64,000 nucleotides of DNA from Pseudomonadota bacterium (lineage in GTDB: Bacteria > Pseudomonadota > Alphaproteobacteria > Acetobacterales > Acetobacteraceae). Numbering within the stretch: position 1 is the stretch's first letter; every line of letters begins with the position of its first letter. Of the stretch, positions 55,534 through 64,000 are shown in pieces. Under the pieces are notes generated by a model. The model made no database searches. It worked only from the letters and a program-made list of their open reading frames with translations, and was not told the DNA's origin. A program made the position numbers and the translations under genes. Where the stretch lies: NCBI GenBank assembly GCA_021816925.1, contig JAKAWQ010000010.1:1-64000 (forward strand). The letters run 5' to 3'.

Positions 55534-57045
55534 TTAGCACGGCTGGCGCTGGCGCTGCGCGAGCAGGATGGCTGCGTTGAGCGTCTCCTCGGCCGGCTGT
55601 CCGGCGTCGAGATGATGCCAGTCCGGGCCGGGCGATGCGCGGGGCGAAGCGGCGGCGCGGCGGAGGACGGCGGGCGTGGCATCGGAGGGATCGGGTGCGG
55701 TCGCGCAGCCGCGCGCCGTGACGCGCGCTTCGAGAATCTCGAAGGGGGCCTCGAGCCAAAGGCCGAGAAAGGGAACCCGGGCCGCGCGGGCCACTTCGCG
55801 GATCGCGGTGCGCAGGGAGGGATCGAGGAAGGTTGCATCCGCAACCACCGCATGGCCGAGCCCGAGGACGGTCCCGACGCTGTCCACCAGCGCGGCCGCG
55901 ACTGCGCGGTTCTCCTCCGGCGTGTAGGCCGCGGGCGGCAATCGAGCCTCCGGGGCGACGCCGTGGCGGCGCTTGCGCAGCACGTCGCTAGCCAGCACGA
56001 GCGCGCCCGGTGCGGCGCCGAGGCGGGGGGCGAGGGCATGGGCGAGGGTTGATTTCCCGCTGCCCTGCAGGCCGCCGACCGTGGCCAGGATCGGGGCCGC
56101 GGGACGGAGAAAAGCGAGTGCTGCGGCGAGCAGGCGGCTGGCCTCCTCGGCCATCCCGCGGAGCGCCTGGACGTGCGCGCGCACCATCGCACGAAGGGAA
56201 AGGAAGAGCGGAAGGCCGCCGACGAGAGACGAATCGCCGGATTCCACGACGTAGGCGTTGAGCACCCGATTCGCCGCCGTCCGGCCTGCCCTGAACTCGG
56301 TATCCATAAGGGTGAAGGCGAGGTCGTAGGCGAGGTCGATGGTGCCCAGGCGCTCGTCGAACTCCAGTGCATCGAACGGCACGGGTTCCCCGTGCCAGAG
56401 GCAGAGATTGCCGAGGTGAAGATCCCCGTGCGCGCGGCGCACGAAGCCGCCGCGCGCACGCACGGCAAGCCAGTCTGTCCGCGCCGTGATGGCGGCAAGG
56501 GCCGCCTGCTCCCACGCCTCGACGGAGCGGCCGGGCAAGCCTGCCGCCAGAGCCGAGACCCGGTTCTCGGCCACCAGGCGGCGGAGGGAGGTTGCATGGT
56601 CTGTATCGAGGCTGGGGCCGAGGCCTCCATGGTAGCGGGCGATGGCGCGGCCGAGAGTGCGGGCGAGGGCCGGCGTGAGGCGCCCCGTGGCGGCGATGCG
56701 ATCGAGGAAGTCCGAGTCCGGAATCCGGGCCATGCGCAGCGCCCACTCCACCGGCTCGCCTGGACCATCGAGGGCAAGGCCACCGGCAGGAGTGCGCGTG
56801 AGGGGCACGACATCGCGATAAAGCCCGGGTGCGGCGGGTGCGTTGAGGGCGAGCTCACGGTCGAGGAAATGCCGCCGCGCGGCGAGGGAAGTGAAGTCGA
56901 GATAGGGAAGGCGGATCGCCTTCTTCATCTTCCACGCCGTGTCGGCGCCCAGGAAGACGGCCGAGATATGCGTTTCGATCGGGGACGCGCCTGCGAGCAG
57001 AGCGAGGAACTCGGCGGCCGCTTGCTGCGCCGGGGGGATTGTCAT
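55534..57045 (-). CDS. fusion of aminoglycoside-phosphotransferase-like and P-loop kinase domains
   Basis: A 503-residue two-domain protein. Residues 1-320 form an APH-like kinase fold with FVRRAHGDLHLGNLCLWHGE (catalytic HGDLHLGN) and a distal Asp in LGTIDLAYDLAF. Residues about 330-500 form a P-loop kinase with Walker A GGLQGSGKSTLAHALAPRLG and VVADATFLDPSLRTA (AAA_33/Zeta-toxin-like group). The substrate is unknown. Such fusions occur widely in proteobacteria and are annotated only by domain. It starts 27 bp after the pdxH stop on the same strand. Confidence 0.86.
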   Translation of the reverse strand: MTIPPAQQAAAEFLALLAGASPIETHISAVFLGADTAWKMKKAIRLPYLDFTSLAARRHFLDRELALNAPAAPGLYRDVVPLTRTPAGGLALDGPGEPVEWALRMARIPDSDFLDRIAATGRLTPALARTLGRAIARYHGGLGPSLDTDHATSLRRLVAENRVSALAAGLPGRSVEAWEQAALAAITARTDWLAVRARGGFVRRAHGDLHLGNLCLWHGEPVPFDALEFDERLGTIDLAYDLAFTLMDTEFRAGRTAANRVLNAYVVESGDSSLVGGLPLFLSLRAMVRAHVQALRGMAEEASRLLAAALAFLRPAAPILATVGGLQGSGKSTLAHALAPRLGAAPGALVLASDVLRKRRHGVAPEARLPPAAYTPEENRAVAAALVDSVGTVLGLGHAVVADATFLDPSLRTAIREVARAARVPFLGLWLEAPFEILEARVTARGCATAPDPSDATPAVLRRAAASPRASPGPDWHHLDAGQPAEETLNAAILLAQRQRQPC

Positions 57046-57072
57046 CGGGGGCCGCCGGCGGCGGATCCGGCG

Positions 57073-57669
57073 TTACGGATAGAGGACGCCGGTCTGCCAA
57101 CCTGCGCCGTCACGGAGGAAGATCCGTCGCTCATGCAGGCGGAAGGGCCGCTCCTGCCAGAACTCGAATCGCGCGGGGATCACCCTGTAGCCGGACCAGA
57201 AGGGCGGGCGCGGCACCACCTCGCCGGGATAGCGCGCCTCGAACTTGGCGACGCGCGCCTCGAGATCGGCACGGGCGGCGAGCGGGCGGGACTGCTCGGA
57301 GGCCCAGGCGCCGATACGCGAAAGGCGCGGGCGCGAGGCGTAGTACTGGTCGGCCTCGGCGGTGCTGACCGGGGTGACGGGACCCTCGATGCGGATCTGG
57401 CGGGAGAGCGACTTCCAGTAGAAGAGGAGCGCGGCGCGCGGGTTCGCCGCAAGCTCCGCACCTTTCCGGCTCTCGATGTTCGTATAGAACGTGAACCCCT
57501 CATCGTCCCAACCCTTGAGCAGGACCATGCGGGCCGAAGGTGTGCCGTCCGCGGAGCAGGTGGCGAGCGTCATGGCGTTCGCATCCCTCGGCTCCGCCGC
57601 ACCAGCGGCGGCGAACCATTCCGCGAACAGGGCAAAAGGCGCGCCGGCGTCGGCGGCTGCTTCAGGCAT
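57073..57669 (-). CDS. pdxH: pyridoxamine 5-phosphate oxidase
   Basis: A 198-residue FMN enzyme of PLP salvage and synthesis. Motifs are [60 protein letters not shown] and [20 protein letters not shown]. The ATG at 57669 follows GAGGAG. The length is slightly short but complete. Its product PLP is used by the aminotransferase and dehydratase elsewhere in the window, a general rather than specific link. Confidence 0.94.
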   Translation of the reverse strand: MPEAAADAGAPFALFAEWFAAAGAAEPRDANAMTLATCSADGTPSARMVLLKGWDDEGFTFYTNIESRKGAELAANPRAALLFYWKSLSRQIRIEGPVTPVSTAEADQYYASRPRLSRIGAWASEQSRPLAARADLEARVAKFEARYPGEVVPRPPFWSGYRVIPARFEFWQERPFRLHERRIFLRDGAGWQTGVLYP

Positions 57670-57817
57670 CGGAGAGCACTCCTCGTTCGCCCGACAAATA
57701 GAGCGGAACGGCACGCCGGGGAATCACGGTCCCCTTGCCCGTTGGCGCCTTCGTGTGCCACTCGGAACGGAGCGTGGCGGTCCGGCCCGCCCGGCAAGCT
57801 GCAAAAAAAGGAGTGCC

Positions 57818-58660
57818 ATGCCCGAGGCCCCCCGACGCATCCCTGCCAAGGGTCCGCTTCTCGCAGGCCGGCGGGGCCTGATCCTCGGTGTTGCGAACGA
57901 GCGCTCGCTGGCGTGGGGAATTGCTGCCGCGTGCGCCGCGGAGGGAGCGGAGCTGGCCTTCACTTATCAGGGTGAGGCGCTCGGGCGGCGCGTGCGGCCG
58001 CTCGCCCAAAGCCTCGGCTCCGGTATCGTGGTTCCGTGCGACGTTGGGGACCCGGGCACCATCGAGGCCGCCTTCGCGGCACTCGCCGGGCAGTGGGAGC
58101 GGCTCGATTTCCTCGTGCATGCTATCGGCTACGCCGACAAGGCCTATCTGCGCGGCCGGTATCTCGACACGCCGCGCGAGGCATTCCTGCAGGCCCTCGA
58201 TATCTCCTGCTACTCGTTCGTTGCCGTTGCCCAAAGGGCGGTGCCGATGATGCGCGCGGGTGGGGCGCTGCTGACGCTCTCTTATCTTGGGGCAGAGCGT
58301 GTGATGCCCCACTACAACGTGATGGGGGTGGCCAAGGCGGCGCTCGAGGCGTCGGTGCGCTATCTGGCCGCCGATCTCGGCGCGGCGGGGATTCGCATCA
58401 ATGCGATCAGCGCCGGGCCGATCAAGACGCTCGCGGCGTCGGGGATCGGCGATTTCCGCTATATCCTGCGCTGGAACGAGCTGAACAGCCCGCTCGAGCG
58501 GAACGTGACGATCGACGAGGTAGGGCGAGCGGCACTCTATCTTGTTTCGGATCTTGCCTCCGGTGTTACAGGGGAGATCCACCACGTCGATTGCGGATAT
58601 CATCTCGTCGGCATGAAAAACCCGAACGCGCCCGATATCGCGGTTGCCGACGAGGGATAG
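57818..58660 (+). CDS. fabI: enoyl-[acyl-carrier-protein] reductase FabI
   Basis: A 280-residue short-chain dehydrogenase of fatty-acid elongation. The NAD site is GLILGVANERSLAWGIAAAC, the active site is SYLGAERVMPHYNVMGVAKA (Tyr-x6-Lys), and the loop is AISAGPIKTLAASGIGDF. It reduces trans-2-enoyl-ACP. The ATG follows AAAAAAGGAG. The C-terminus is longer than E. coli FabI by about 15 residues. It is divergent from pdxH (148-bp gap). Confidence 0.96.
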   Translation: MPEAPRRIPAKGPLLAGRRGLILGVANERSLAWGIAAACAAEGAELAFTYQGEALGRRVRPLAQSLGSGIVVPCDVGDPGTIEAAFAALAGQWERLDFLVHAIGYADKAYLRGRYLDTPREAFLQALDISCYSFVAVAQRAVPMMRAGGALLTLSYLGAERVMPHYNVMGVAKAALEASVRYLAADLGAAGIRINAISAGPIKTLAASGIGDFRYILRWNELNSPLERNVTIDEVGRAALYLVSDLASGVTGEIHHVDCGYHLVGMKNPNAPDIAVADEG

Positions 58661-58788
58661 CCGCGTGACCGAGACCCTGCCGCGGACTGCGGCCGTTCGT
58701 GCAGCGGCTGATCGGGGCCGTGCCGTGCGCCGGGGCGCCGAGACGATACCCCGCACCAGCCGGACCAAGCCGGAAGGCTGAGCCGGCA

Positions 58789-59892
58789 ATGTCGCACAAC
58801 AGCTTCGGTCACCTGTTCCGTGTCACGACCTGGGGCGAAAGCCACGGCCCGGCGATCGGCTGCGTTGTGGATGGCTGTCCGCCGCGCATTCCCCTCAGCG
58901 AGACCGATATTCAGCCCTGGCTCGACCGGCGCCGCCCCGGTGCATCGCGCTACACGAGCCAGCGTGCCGAGCCGGACCGCGTACGCATCCTCTCGGGCGT
59001 GTTCGAAGGCATGACGACAGGCACGCCGATTGCGCTCGTGATCGAGAATGTGGATCAGCGTTCGAAGGATTATGCGGAGATCGCCGAACGTTTTCGCCCC
59101 GGCCACGCGGACCTCACCTACGACCTGAAATACGGCATCCGGGACTATCGCGGCGGTGGCCGCGCCTCGGCGCGCGAGACGGCGCTCAGGGTGGCGGCCG
59201 GAGCCGTCGCGCGGCGTGTGCTCGGGGAAGGCGTGCGCATTCGCGGCGCGCTGATCCGGATCGGGCCGCATGAAATCGACCGCGCACGCTGGGACTGGAA
59301 CGCAGTGGAAGAGAATCCGTTCTTCTGTCCGGATCGGGAGAGCGTGCCGGTATGGGAGCAATACCTCACCGCCATTCGCAAGGAGGGCTCTTCGATCGGT
59401 GCGATTGTCGAGGTGCTGGCCGAAGGTGTGCCGCCCGGCCTCGGAGCGCCGGTTTACGGCAAGCTCGACGCCGATCTCGCCGCGGCGCTGATCGGCATCA
59501 ACGCGGTCAAGGGCGTGGAGATCGGTGCGGGCTTCGCGGCCGCCGGTCTGCGCGGAGAAGAGAACGCCGACGAAATGCGGATGGCCGGCGGCGAGGTTCA
59601 ATTCCTGACCAACCATGCGGGGGGGATTCTCGGCGGAATCTCGACCGGCGCGCCGATCGTTGCCCGTTTCGCGGTCAAGCCGACGAGCTCGGTCCTGATT
59701 GCACAGCGCTCGGTCGATCGGAACGGCCGCGAGGTGGAGGTGATGACCAAGGGGCGGCATGATCCCTGCGTGGGCATCCGAGCCGTGCCGGTGGGCGAGG
59801 CGATGTTGGCGCTGGTGCTTGCCGACCATTTGTTGCGCCAGCGTGCCCAGAACCCGGACGCCCCTGACCGGCCGCGCCTGCCACGGAATTGA
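58789..59892 (+). CDS. aroC: chorismate synthase
   Basis: A 367-residue FMN-dependent enzyme of the shikimate pathway, feeding chorismate to PheA and others. Signatures are [40 protein letters not shown] and [20 protein letters not shown]. The ATG at 58789 was chosen by family match. It is 128 bp after fabI on the same strand. Confidence 0.97.
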   Translation: MSHNSFGHLFRVTTWGESHGPAIGCVVDGCPPRIPLSETDIQPWLDRRRPGASRYTSQRAEPDRVRILSGVFEGMTTGTPIALVIENVDQRSKDYAEIAERFRPGHADLTYDLKYGIRDYRGGGRASARETALRVAAGAVARRVLGEGVRIRGALIRIGPHEIDRARWDWNAVEENPFFCPDRESVPVWEQYLTAIRKEGSSIGAIVEVLAEGVPPGLGAPVYGKLDADLAAALIGINAVKGVEIGAGFAAAGLRGEENADEMRMAGGEVQFLTNHAGGILGGISTGAPIVARFAVKPTSSVLIAQRSVDRNGREVEVMTKGRHDPCVGIRAVPVGEAMLALVLADHLLRQRAQNPDAPDRPRLPRN

Positions 59893-59957
59893 GCGTCCGG
59901 GCAGAGTGTGGCTGGCGGAACCGCGTGGCGGGCCTGTGATCGGGCCGGCAGGGCGGA

Positions 59958-62144
59958 TCAGGCGGTGAGAAGAGCGCGCAACGTTGTGGCGCCGTCGCGG
60001 TATTCGGCTTCGATCGGGTTGATTGCGTTGGCGTCGGGGTTGCCTTGACGGGCCGCGTTCGAGAGGTCGCGGGCAAGTGCCGCCAGCTTGCTCAGGCCGT
60101 AGGTGGCTGCGGTTCCGGCGATGGCGTGGGCAATGCTGCCTGCCTCGGGAGCGCGGCCGGCGGCCAGCGCAGCGCGGAGCTGGGGAAGCCTGCCCCCGAT
60201 GTCGGTGAGGCATTCCTCGGCCAGGGTGGCGAGGAGGCCGGGCGGCAGTTCGCGGCGGAGGGCGGCGAGCCGAGCCAGGTCGAGGCCGGGAGCGGCGGGC
60301 GAGGCTACCTGTTCAGCCGCCAACGCAGCGGCACTGCGGGCAGGACTTTCGTGCGGTCGGAGTTGCGCTGCGAGCGTTGCGGCCAACGCGCCCTGGGAAA
60401 CTGGCTTGCCGATCATCTCGTCCATGCCGACCTCGAGGCATCGGGTGCGGGTGTCCGCCGAAGCGGCGGCCGTCAGGCCGACGAGCGGGATCTTCGCGCC
60501 CGGCCCCGGCAGGGCGCGGATGCGCCGGGCGGTTTCGAAGCCGTTGATGCCCGGAAGGTGCAGGTCCAGGAACGCGATGTCATAGGGGTGCCGACAGAGC
60601 GCCGCGAGCGCCGCCTCGCCGCTGGCGGCGATATCGACGAGGTGGCCGTCGCGACGCAGCATGGTGGCCAGCACGAGCTGGTTGGCCGGCACATCCTCGA
60701 CGACGAGGATGCGCGCCCGCCGGATCGGCCGGTGCCGGGGGGGTGCTTCAGGAAGGGAGGTGTCCTGCCGTGCCGGGGCGAGCGGGATGGTGAGCCAGAA
60801 CCGGTTGCCGTCCGCAAACGGCTCGCAGCCGATCGTTCCGCCCATCAGTCGGACAAGGCGTTCTGAGATGGCGAGCCCGAGGCCGCTGCCGGGCCGAGGG
60901 CTTGTTGTTGCGTTCTCCAGTCGCTGGAAGGGCTGGAACAGGCGCCGGCGGTCCGCATCGGGGATGGGCGGGCCAGGATCCATGACGCTGAGGGTGAGGT
61001 TGCGCCATTCCCCGCTGCTCTCTGCCACCACCTCGAGCGTGATCGTGCCCGGGGAGGAGAACTTGACGGCGTTACTGAGGAAGTTGAGCAGAACCTGGCG
61101 CAGCCGGCGCGGATCGGCATGCAGGTTGTCGGGCAGGTCGGGGGCGAGTTCGAGCGCAATGGCTTGGCCGCGTCCCTCGGCCTCGGAGCGGAACATGTCG
61201 ATGATCGAGAGCAGCAAGGGGCGGAGCGCGAAGTCCTCGGGCGCGAGACGGAACTGGCCAGCGTCCATCCGCGCGATGTCGAGAATGTCGGTGATGAGCG
61301 TGCGCAGCGCATCGCCCGCCCCGCGCGCCGCCTCCACCAGCTTCTGCTGAGCCGTGCCAAGGCCGGAGGCTCCGAGCAGATCAAGGCCGTTGATCACGGC
61401 GTTAAGCGGCGAGCGGACTTCGTGGGCGACGGTGGCGACGAATTCGGCCTTGGCGGCGGTGGCGGCCTCCGCTGCCTCCTGGGCAAGCCGCTTGGCCGCC
61501 TCTGCCTGCTTGCGGGCGGTAACATTGGCGTAGAGGGTCACGAAGCCGCCGTCGGGCATGAGGCTACGACGGAGCTCGATGGTCATGCCGTTCGGGCGAA
61601 GGCGCTCGATCACGCCGAGGTGGGTGCGGTCACGCACGCGCTTCATGCGCTCGGCCACGAAGGCCTCGACGTCGCCCGGGCCGAATTCGCCGAGCCGGGC
61701 CTGGATGCGCAAGATCTCCTCCATCGTCATGCCGGGGCGGAGCAGCTCCTTCGGAACGCCGGTGCGCTCGGAGAAGAGGGCGTTCCATTCCTTGAGGTGC
61801 ATTTCGCCGTCGATCAGCGAGACGCCGTCGGACATGTTGGCGAGCATGCCTTCGAGTTGCGCGGTCTTTGCTTCGGCCTCGGCCTTGGCGGCGGCGAGCG
61901 CCCGGTTCGCTTGCCGCAGTTCCTCGCGGTCACGCAGGATGGCCCGCGAGCGGCGGCGAAAGAGCAGGATAGCGGCCGCGAATGTCAGCGCCAGAAGCGG
62001 GAGAAGGCCGGCGAGAGAAAGCGAACGCGCGGCACGCTGGCCGGTGGCGGCCGCCGCGACGAGCACGGACAGCAGGGCGAGGAGACTGACCGCAACGACC
62101 GATCCAGCCAGGGTCGGCCGCGGCACGAGGCGGTGCCGGCTCAT
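59958..62144 (-). CDS. hybrid sensor histidine kinase with REC and HPt domains
   Basis: A 728-residue membrane protein with two N-terminal helices (about 11-33 and 43-63) and a coiled coil. A PAS-type domain (MLANMSDGVSLIDGEMHLKE) is followed by HisKA with His241 in AHEVRSPLNAVINGLDLLG. The ATPase domain has LLNFLSNAVKFSS (N box) and GSGLGLAISERLV (G box). A receiver domain carries Asp527 (AFLDLHLPGINGF), and a C-terminal HPt domain has His673 (IAHAIAGTAATYG). It forms a complete phosphorelay in one chain. The short periplasmic loop suggests membrane or cytoplasmic sensing. No partner regulator is nearby. Confidence 0.92.
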   Translation of the reverse strand: MSRHRLVPRPTLAGSVVAVSLLALLSVLVAAAATGQRAARSLSLAGLLPLLALTFAAAILLFRRRSRAILRDREELRQANRALAAAKAEAEAKTAQLEGMLANMSDGVSLIDGEMHLKEWNALFSERTGVPKELLRPGMTMEEILRIQARLGEFGPGDVEAFVAERMKRVRDRTHLGVIERLRPNGMTIELRRSLMPDGGFVTLYANVTARKQAEAAKRLAQEAAEAATAAKAEFVATVAHEVRSPLNAVINGLDLLGASGLGTAQQKLVEAARGAGDALRTLITDILDIARMDAGQFRLAPEDFALRPLLLSIIDMFRSEAEGRGQAIALELAPDLPDNLHADPRRLRQVLLNFLSNAVKFSSPGTITLEVVAESSGEWRNLTLSVMDPGPPIPDADRRRLFQPFQRLENATTSPRPGSGLGLAISERLVRLMGGTIGCEPFADGNRFWLTIPLAPARQDTSLPEAPPRHRPIRRARILVVEDVPANQLVLATMLRRDGHLVDIAASGEAALAALCRHPYDIAFLDLHLPGINGFETARRIRALPGPGAKIPLVGLTAAASADTRTRCLEVGMDEMIGKPVSQGALAATLAAQLRPHESPARSAAALAAEQVASPAAPGLDLARLAALRRELPPGLLATLAEECLTDIGGRLPQLRAALAAGRAPEAGSIAHAIAGTAATYGLSKLAALARDLSNAARQGNPDANAINPIEAEYRDGATTLRALLTA

Positions 62145-62146
62145 CC

Positions 62147-62170
62147 GCCGCTCCGGTGGGCCGGAGCGGC
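62147..62170 (-). promoter_or_regulatory. hairpin covering the kinase ribosome binding site
   Basis: GCCGCTCCGG (62147-62156) and CCGGAGCGGC (62161-62170) form a perfect 10-bp GC-rich stem with a 4-nt loop, ending 2 nt before the histidine kinase ATG. The only GGAG in the leader lies inside the stem, so translation would be hindered unless the hairpin is opened. Confidence 0.5.
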
Positions 62171-62411
62171 GCGGAAGCGTTCGGTCATGGCCAAGCGAAC
62201 CCTGTGTGTGGCGCCGGATTCAACCTGGAGGCGAAGAGTAGGCTCCGCCCGGCGGCTCCGCAACGCAAGACCGGCCGGGCCTGGAGAACGGCTTGCACTT
62301 GCCGGGTGATGCTGCCGATGCGAAGGTCCGGCCGCGCGTGCCTTGTCCTTGACCGGGCACGGGAGCGCGTTTGTGCGTGGCCGCCAAGCGAAGGGTTACG
62401 ACGAGGAGGAT

Positions 62412-63635
62412 ATGGCGAAAATCAAGGTGAAGACCCCGTTGGTCGAACTCGATGGCGATGAGATGACGCGGATCATCTGGGGCTTCATCAAGGAGAAGCT
62501 CATCCTTCCCTATCTCGATATCGAGCTGAAATACTTTGATCTCGGCATCGAAAGCCGTGACCGGACCGAGGACCGGATCACGGTTGATGCTGCTCACGCG
62601 ATCCGGCAGTACGGGGTTGGCGTGAAATGCGCGACCATCACCCCCGATGAGGCGCGGGTGAAGGAGTTCAACCTGAAGCAGATGTGGCGCAGCCCGAACG
62701 GAACGCTGCGCAACATTCTCGACGGCACGATCTTCCGCGAGCCGATCATCTGCCGGAACGTGCCGCGGTTGGTGCCGAACTGGACGCAGCCGATCGTGAT
62801 TGGGCGTCACGCCTATGGCGATGTGTATCGTGCGGTGGACGTGAAGATTCCCGGGCCCGGCAAGGTGACGCTCAACTACCAGCCGGCGGACGGCGGGCCG
62901 GCACAGGTGCTCGAGGTGCACGACTTCAAGGGTGGCGGCGGGGTAGCGCTCGGGATGCACAACACGCGCGCCTCGATCGAGGGTTTCGCGCGGGCCAGTT
63001 TCAACTATGCGCTGGCGCGCCGGTACCCGCTCTACCTCTCGACCAAGAACACCATCCTCAAGGCCTACGACGGTTTCTTCAAGGACGTGTTCCAGGAGAT
63101 CTACGAGGCCGAGTTCAAGCCCAGGTTCGCGGAACAGAAGCTCACCTACGAGCATCGGCTGATCGACGACATGGTGGCCGCCGCGTTGAAATGGTCGGGC
63201 GGCTATGTCTGGGCGTGCAAGAATTACGATGGCGATGTGCAGAGCGACACGGTGGCGCAGGGGTTCGGCTCGCTCGGTCTGATGACGAGCGTGCTGATGA
63301 GCCCGGACGGGAGGACGGTCGAGGCGGAGGCCGCACACGGCACGGTGACCCGGCATTATCGGGAACATCAAAAAGGACGGCCGACGTCGACCAATCCGAT
63401 TGCCTCGATCTTCGCCTGGACGCGAGGGCTCGCCTATCGCGGCCGCTTCGACGCCACGCCCGAGGTGACGCGCTTTGCCGAGATGCTGGAGCGCGTGTGC
63501 GTTGAGACCGTGGAATCGGGGTTCATGACGAGGGACCTCGCTATCCTGATCGACAAGGACCAGCCCTGGCTGACAACCGAGGCGTTCCTCGCCAGGATCG
63601 ATGCCAATCTGCGCGCGGCCATGGCGGGCGGCTGA
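62412..63635 (+). CDS. icd: NADP-dependent isocitrate dehydrogenase
   Basis: A 407-residue TCA enzyme of the homodimeric eukaryotic-like type. It has [20 protein letters not shown], the substrate loop [20 protein letters not shown], and the signature [20 protein letters not shown]. The [20 protein letters not shown] motif completes the NADP site. The ATG at 62412 is preceded by GAGGAGG, with short spacing. The 267-bp gap to the divergent kinase holds the listed hairpin and unidentified promoters. Confidence 0.96.
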   Translation: MAKIKVKTPLVELDGDEMTRIIWGFIKEKLILPYLDIELKYFDLGIESRDRTEDRITVDAAHAIRQYGVGVKCATITPDEARVKEFNLKQMWRSPNGTLRNILDGTIFREPIICRNVPRLVPNWTQPIVIGRHAYGDVYRAVDVKIPGPGKVTLNYQPADGGPAQVLEVHDFKGGGGVALGMHNTRASIEGFARASFNYALARRYPLYLSTKNTILKAYDGFFKDVFQEIYEAEFKPRFAEQKLTYEHRLIDDMVAAALKWSGGYVWACKNYDGDVQSDTVAQGFGSLGLMTSVLMSPDGRTVEAEAAHGTVTRHYREHQKGRPTSTNPIASIFAWTRGLAYRGRFDATPEVTRFAEMLERVCVETVESGFMTRDLAILIDKDQPWLTTEAFLARIDANLRAAMAGG

Positions 63636-63667
63636 ACGAAGGGGCCATCGGCGGCCGAGGGAGCAGG

Positions 63668-64000
63668 ATGGCGGATTTCCGTGAGATCGCGGGCCTCGAA
63701 CGCTTTCCCCTTGCCCGGCGCGGCGTGGTGCAAGGCGGCCTCGTCGCGGGGTTGACGATGGCCACGACGCGCGTCGAGGCGCAAGTGATCGACACCGATG
63801 CCAAGGGGCTCGTTGCCGGCGAGGTGCGCGTGTCGCAGGGTGGTGCGGAAGTGCCGGCCTATTACGCCAAGCCCGATCATGGTGGGCCGTTCCCGATCGT
63901 ACTCGTGGTGGAGGAGATTTTCGGCGTCCATCATTATATTCGCGACATTTGTCGGCGGCTGGGCAAGGCGGGCTATTTCGGGATCGCGCCTGAGCTTTAC
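63668..64000 (+). CDS. dienelactone hydrolase family protein, 3-prime end outside window
   Basis: The first 111 codons of a protein that runs off the right edge. ATG 63668 follows GAGGGAGCAG. A twin-arginine-like leader (FPLARRGVVQGGLVAGLTMA) precedes the fold. The core then reads VSQGGAEVPAYYAKPDHGGP and FPIVLVVEEIFGVHHYIRDI, the glutamate-containing loop of dienelactone hydrolases, followed by ICRRLGKAGYFGIAPELY. It is likely exported by Tat and active as a carboxylic-ester or lactone hydrolase. It lies 32 bp after icd. Confidence 0.8.
   Translation, partial: MADFREIAGLERFPLARRGVVQGGLVAGLTMATTRVEAQVIDTDAKGLVAGEVRVSQGGAEVPAYYAKPDHGGPFPIVLVVEEIFGVHHYIRDICRRLGKAGYFGIAPELY

Overview
The window is GC-rich DNA from an alphaproteobacterium, most likely a Rhodospirillales member close to the Acetobacteraceae. 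This is an inference from gene content. It carries usg, DUF1491 and DUF1178 genes, a CycM-type anchored cytochrome c beside pheA, ccmAB divergent from acnA, an SRP RNA upstream of dnaX-ybaB-recR, and ubiA-rsmE-gshA. No tRNA, rRNA or CRISPR array was seen, and the only possible mobile-element trace is a few codons at the left edge.

Region by region: (1) 0.3-8.7 kb is the least ordinary part. It holds a secreted ankyrin-type protein, a type I secretion ABC exporter with a degenerate C39 domain, its HlyD adaptor, a 600-residue Sel1-repeat protein, an alpha/beta hydrolase and a small unknown gene. (2) 9-14.2 kb, all minus strand, holds the heat-shock repressor HrcA, a GMC oxidoreductase and two tandem OmpA-type porins. 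(3) 14.3-22.7 kb holds DUF1491, a small basic protein, an aminotransferase, heme exporter CcmAB, aconitase and ComEC. (4) 22.9-31.1 kb holds a methyltransferase divergent from a four-rhodanese protein, comF, a glutaredoxin and DUF1178, followed by recR-ybaB-dnaX-SRP RNA and nudC. (5) 31.1-34.5 kb holds a lipase-like gene broken by an in-frame amber codon, an ABC ATPase and permease, and a convergent substrate-binding protein. (6) 34.6-43.9 kb holds a small lipoprotein, pheA, a triheme cytochrome built by tandem duplication, a histidinol-phosphatase-type gene and a yejABEF peptide importer. (7) 43.9-48.3 kb holds ctaA, usg, groESL under a CIRCE operator, and a cold-shock gene. (8) 48.5-64 kb holds a threonine dehydratase-like enzyme, a BTAD/TolB-like/TPR regulator downstream of gshA, rsmE, ubiA, a universal stress protein, an APH-kinase fusion, pdxH, fabI, aroC, a hybrid histidine kinase, icd, and a dienelactone hydrolase cut by the right edge.

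Functional links visible within the window: HrcA (9-10 kb) is the expected repressor of the CIRCE site before groESL (45.7 kb). CcmAB serves c-type cytochrome maturation, and the CycM-like triheme cytochrome and CtaA (heme A) point to an aerobic respiratory chain. Aconitase and isocitrate dehydrogenase are TCA enzymes. The strongest candidates for something undescribed are the type I secretion/ankyrin/Sel1/hydrolase cluster, the tandemly amplified cytochrome, and the rhodanese array with three dead domains. Start codons were chosen by eye from Shine-Dalgarno spacing, family N-termini and overlaps. Several GTG and TTG starts are tentative.
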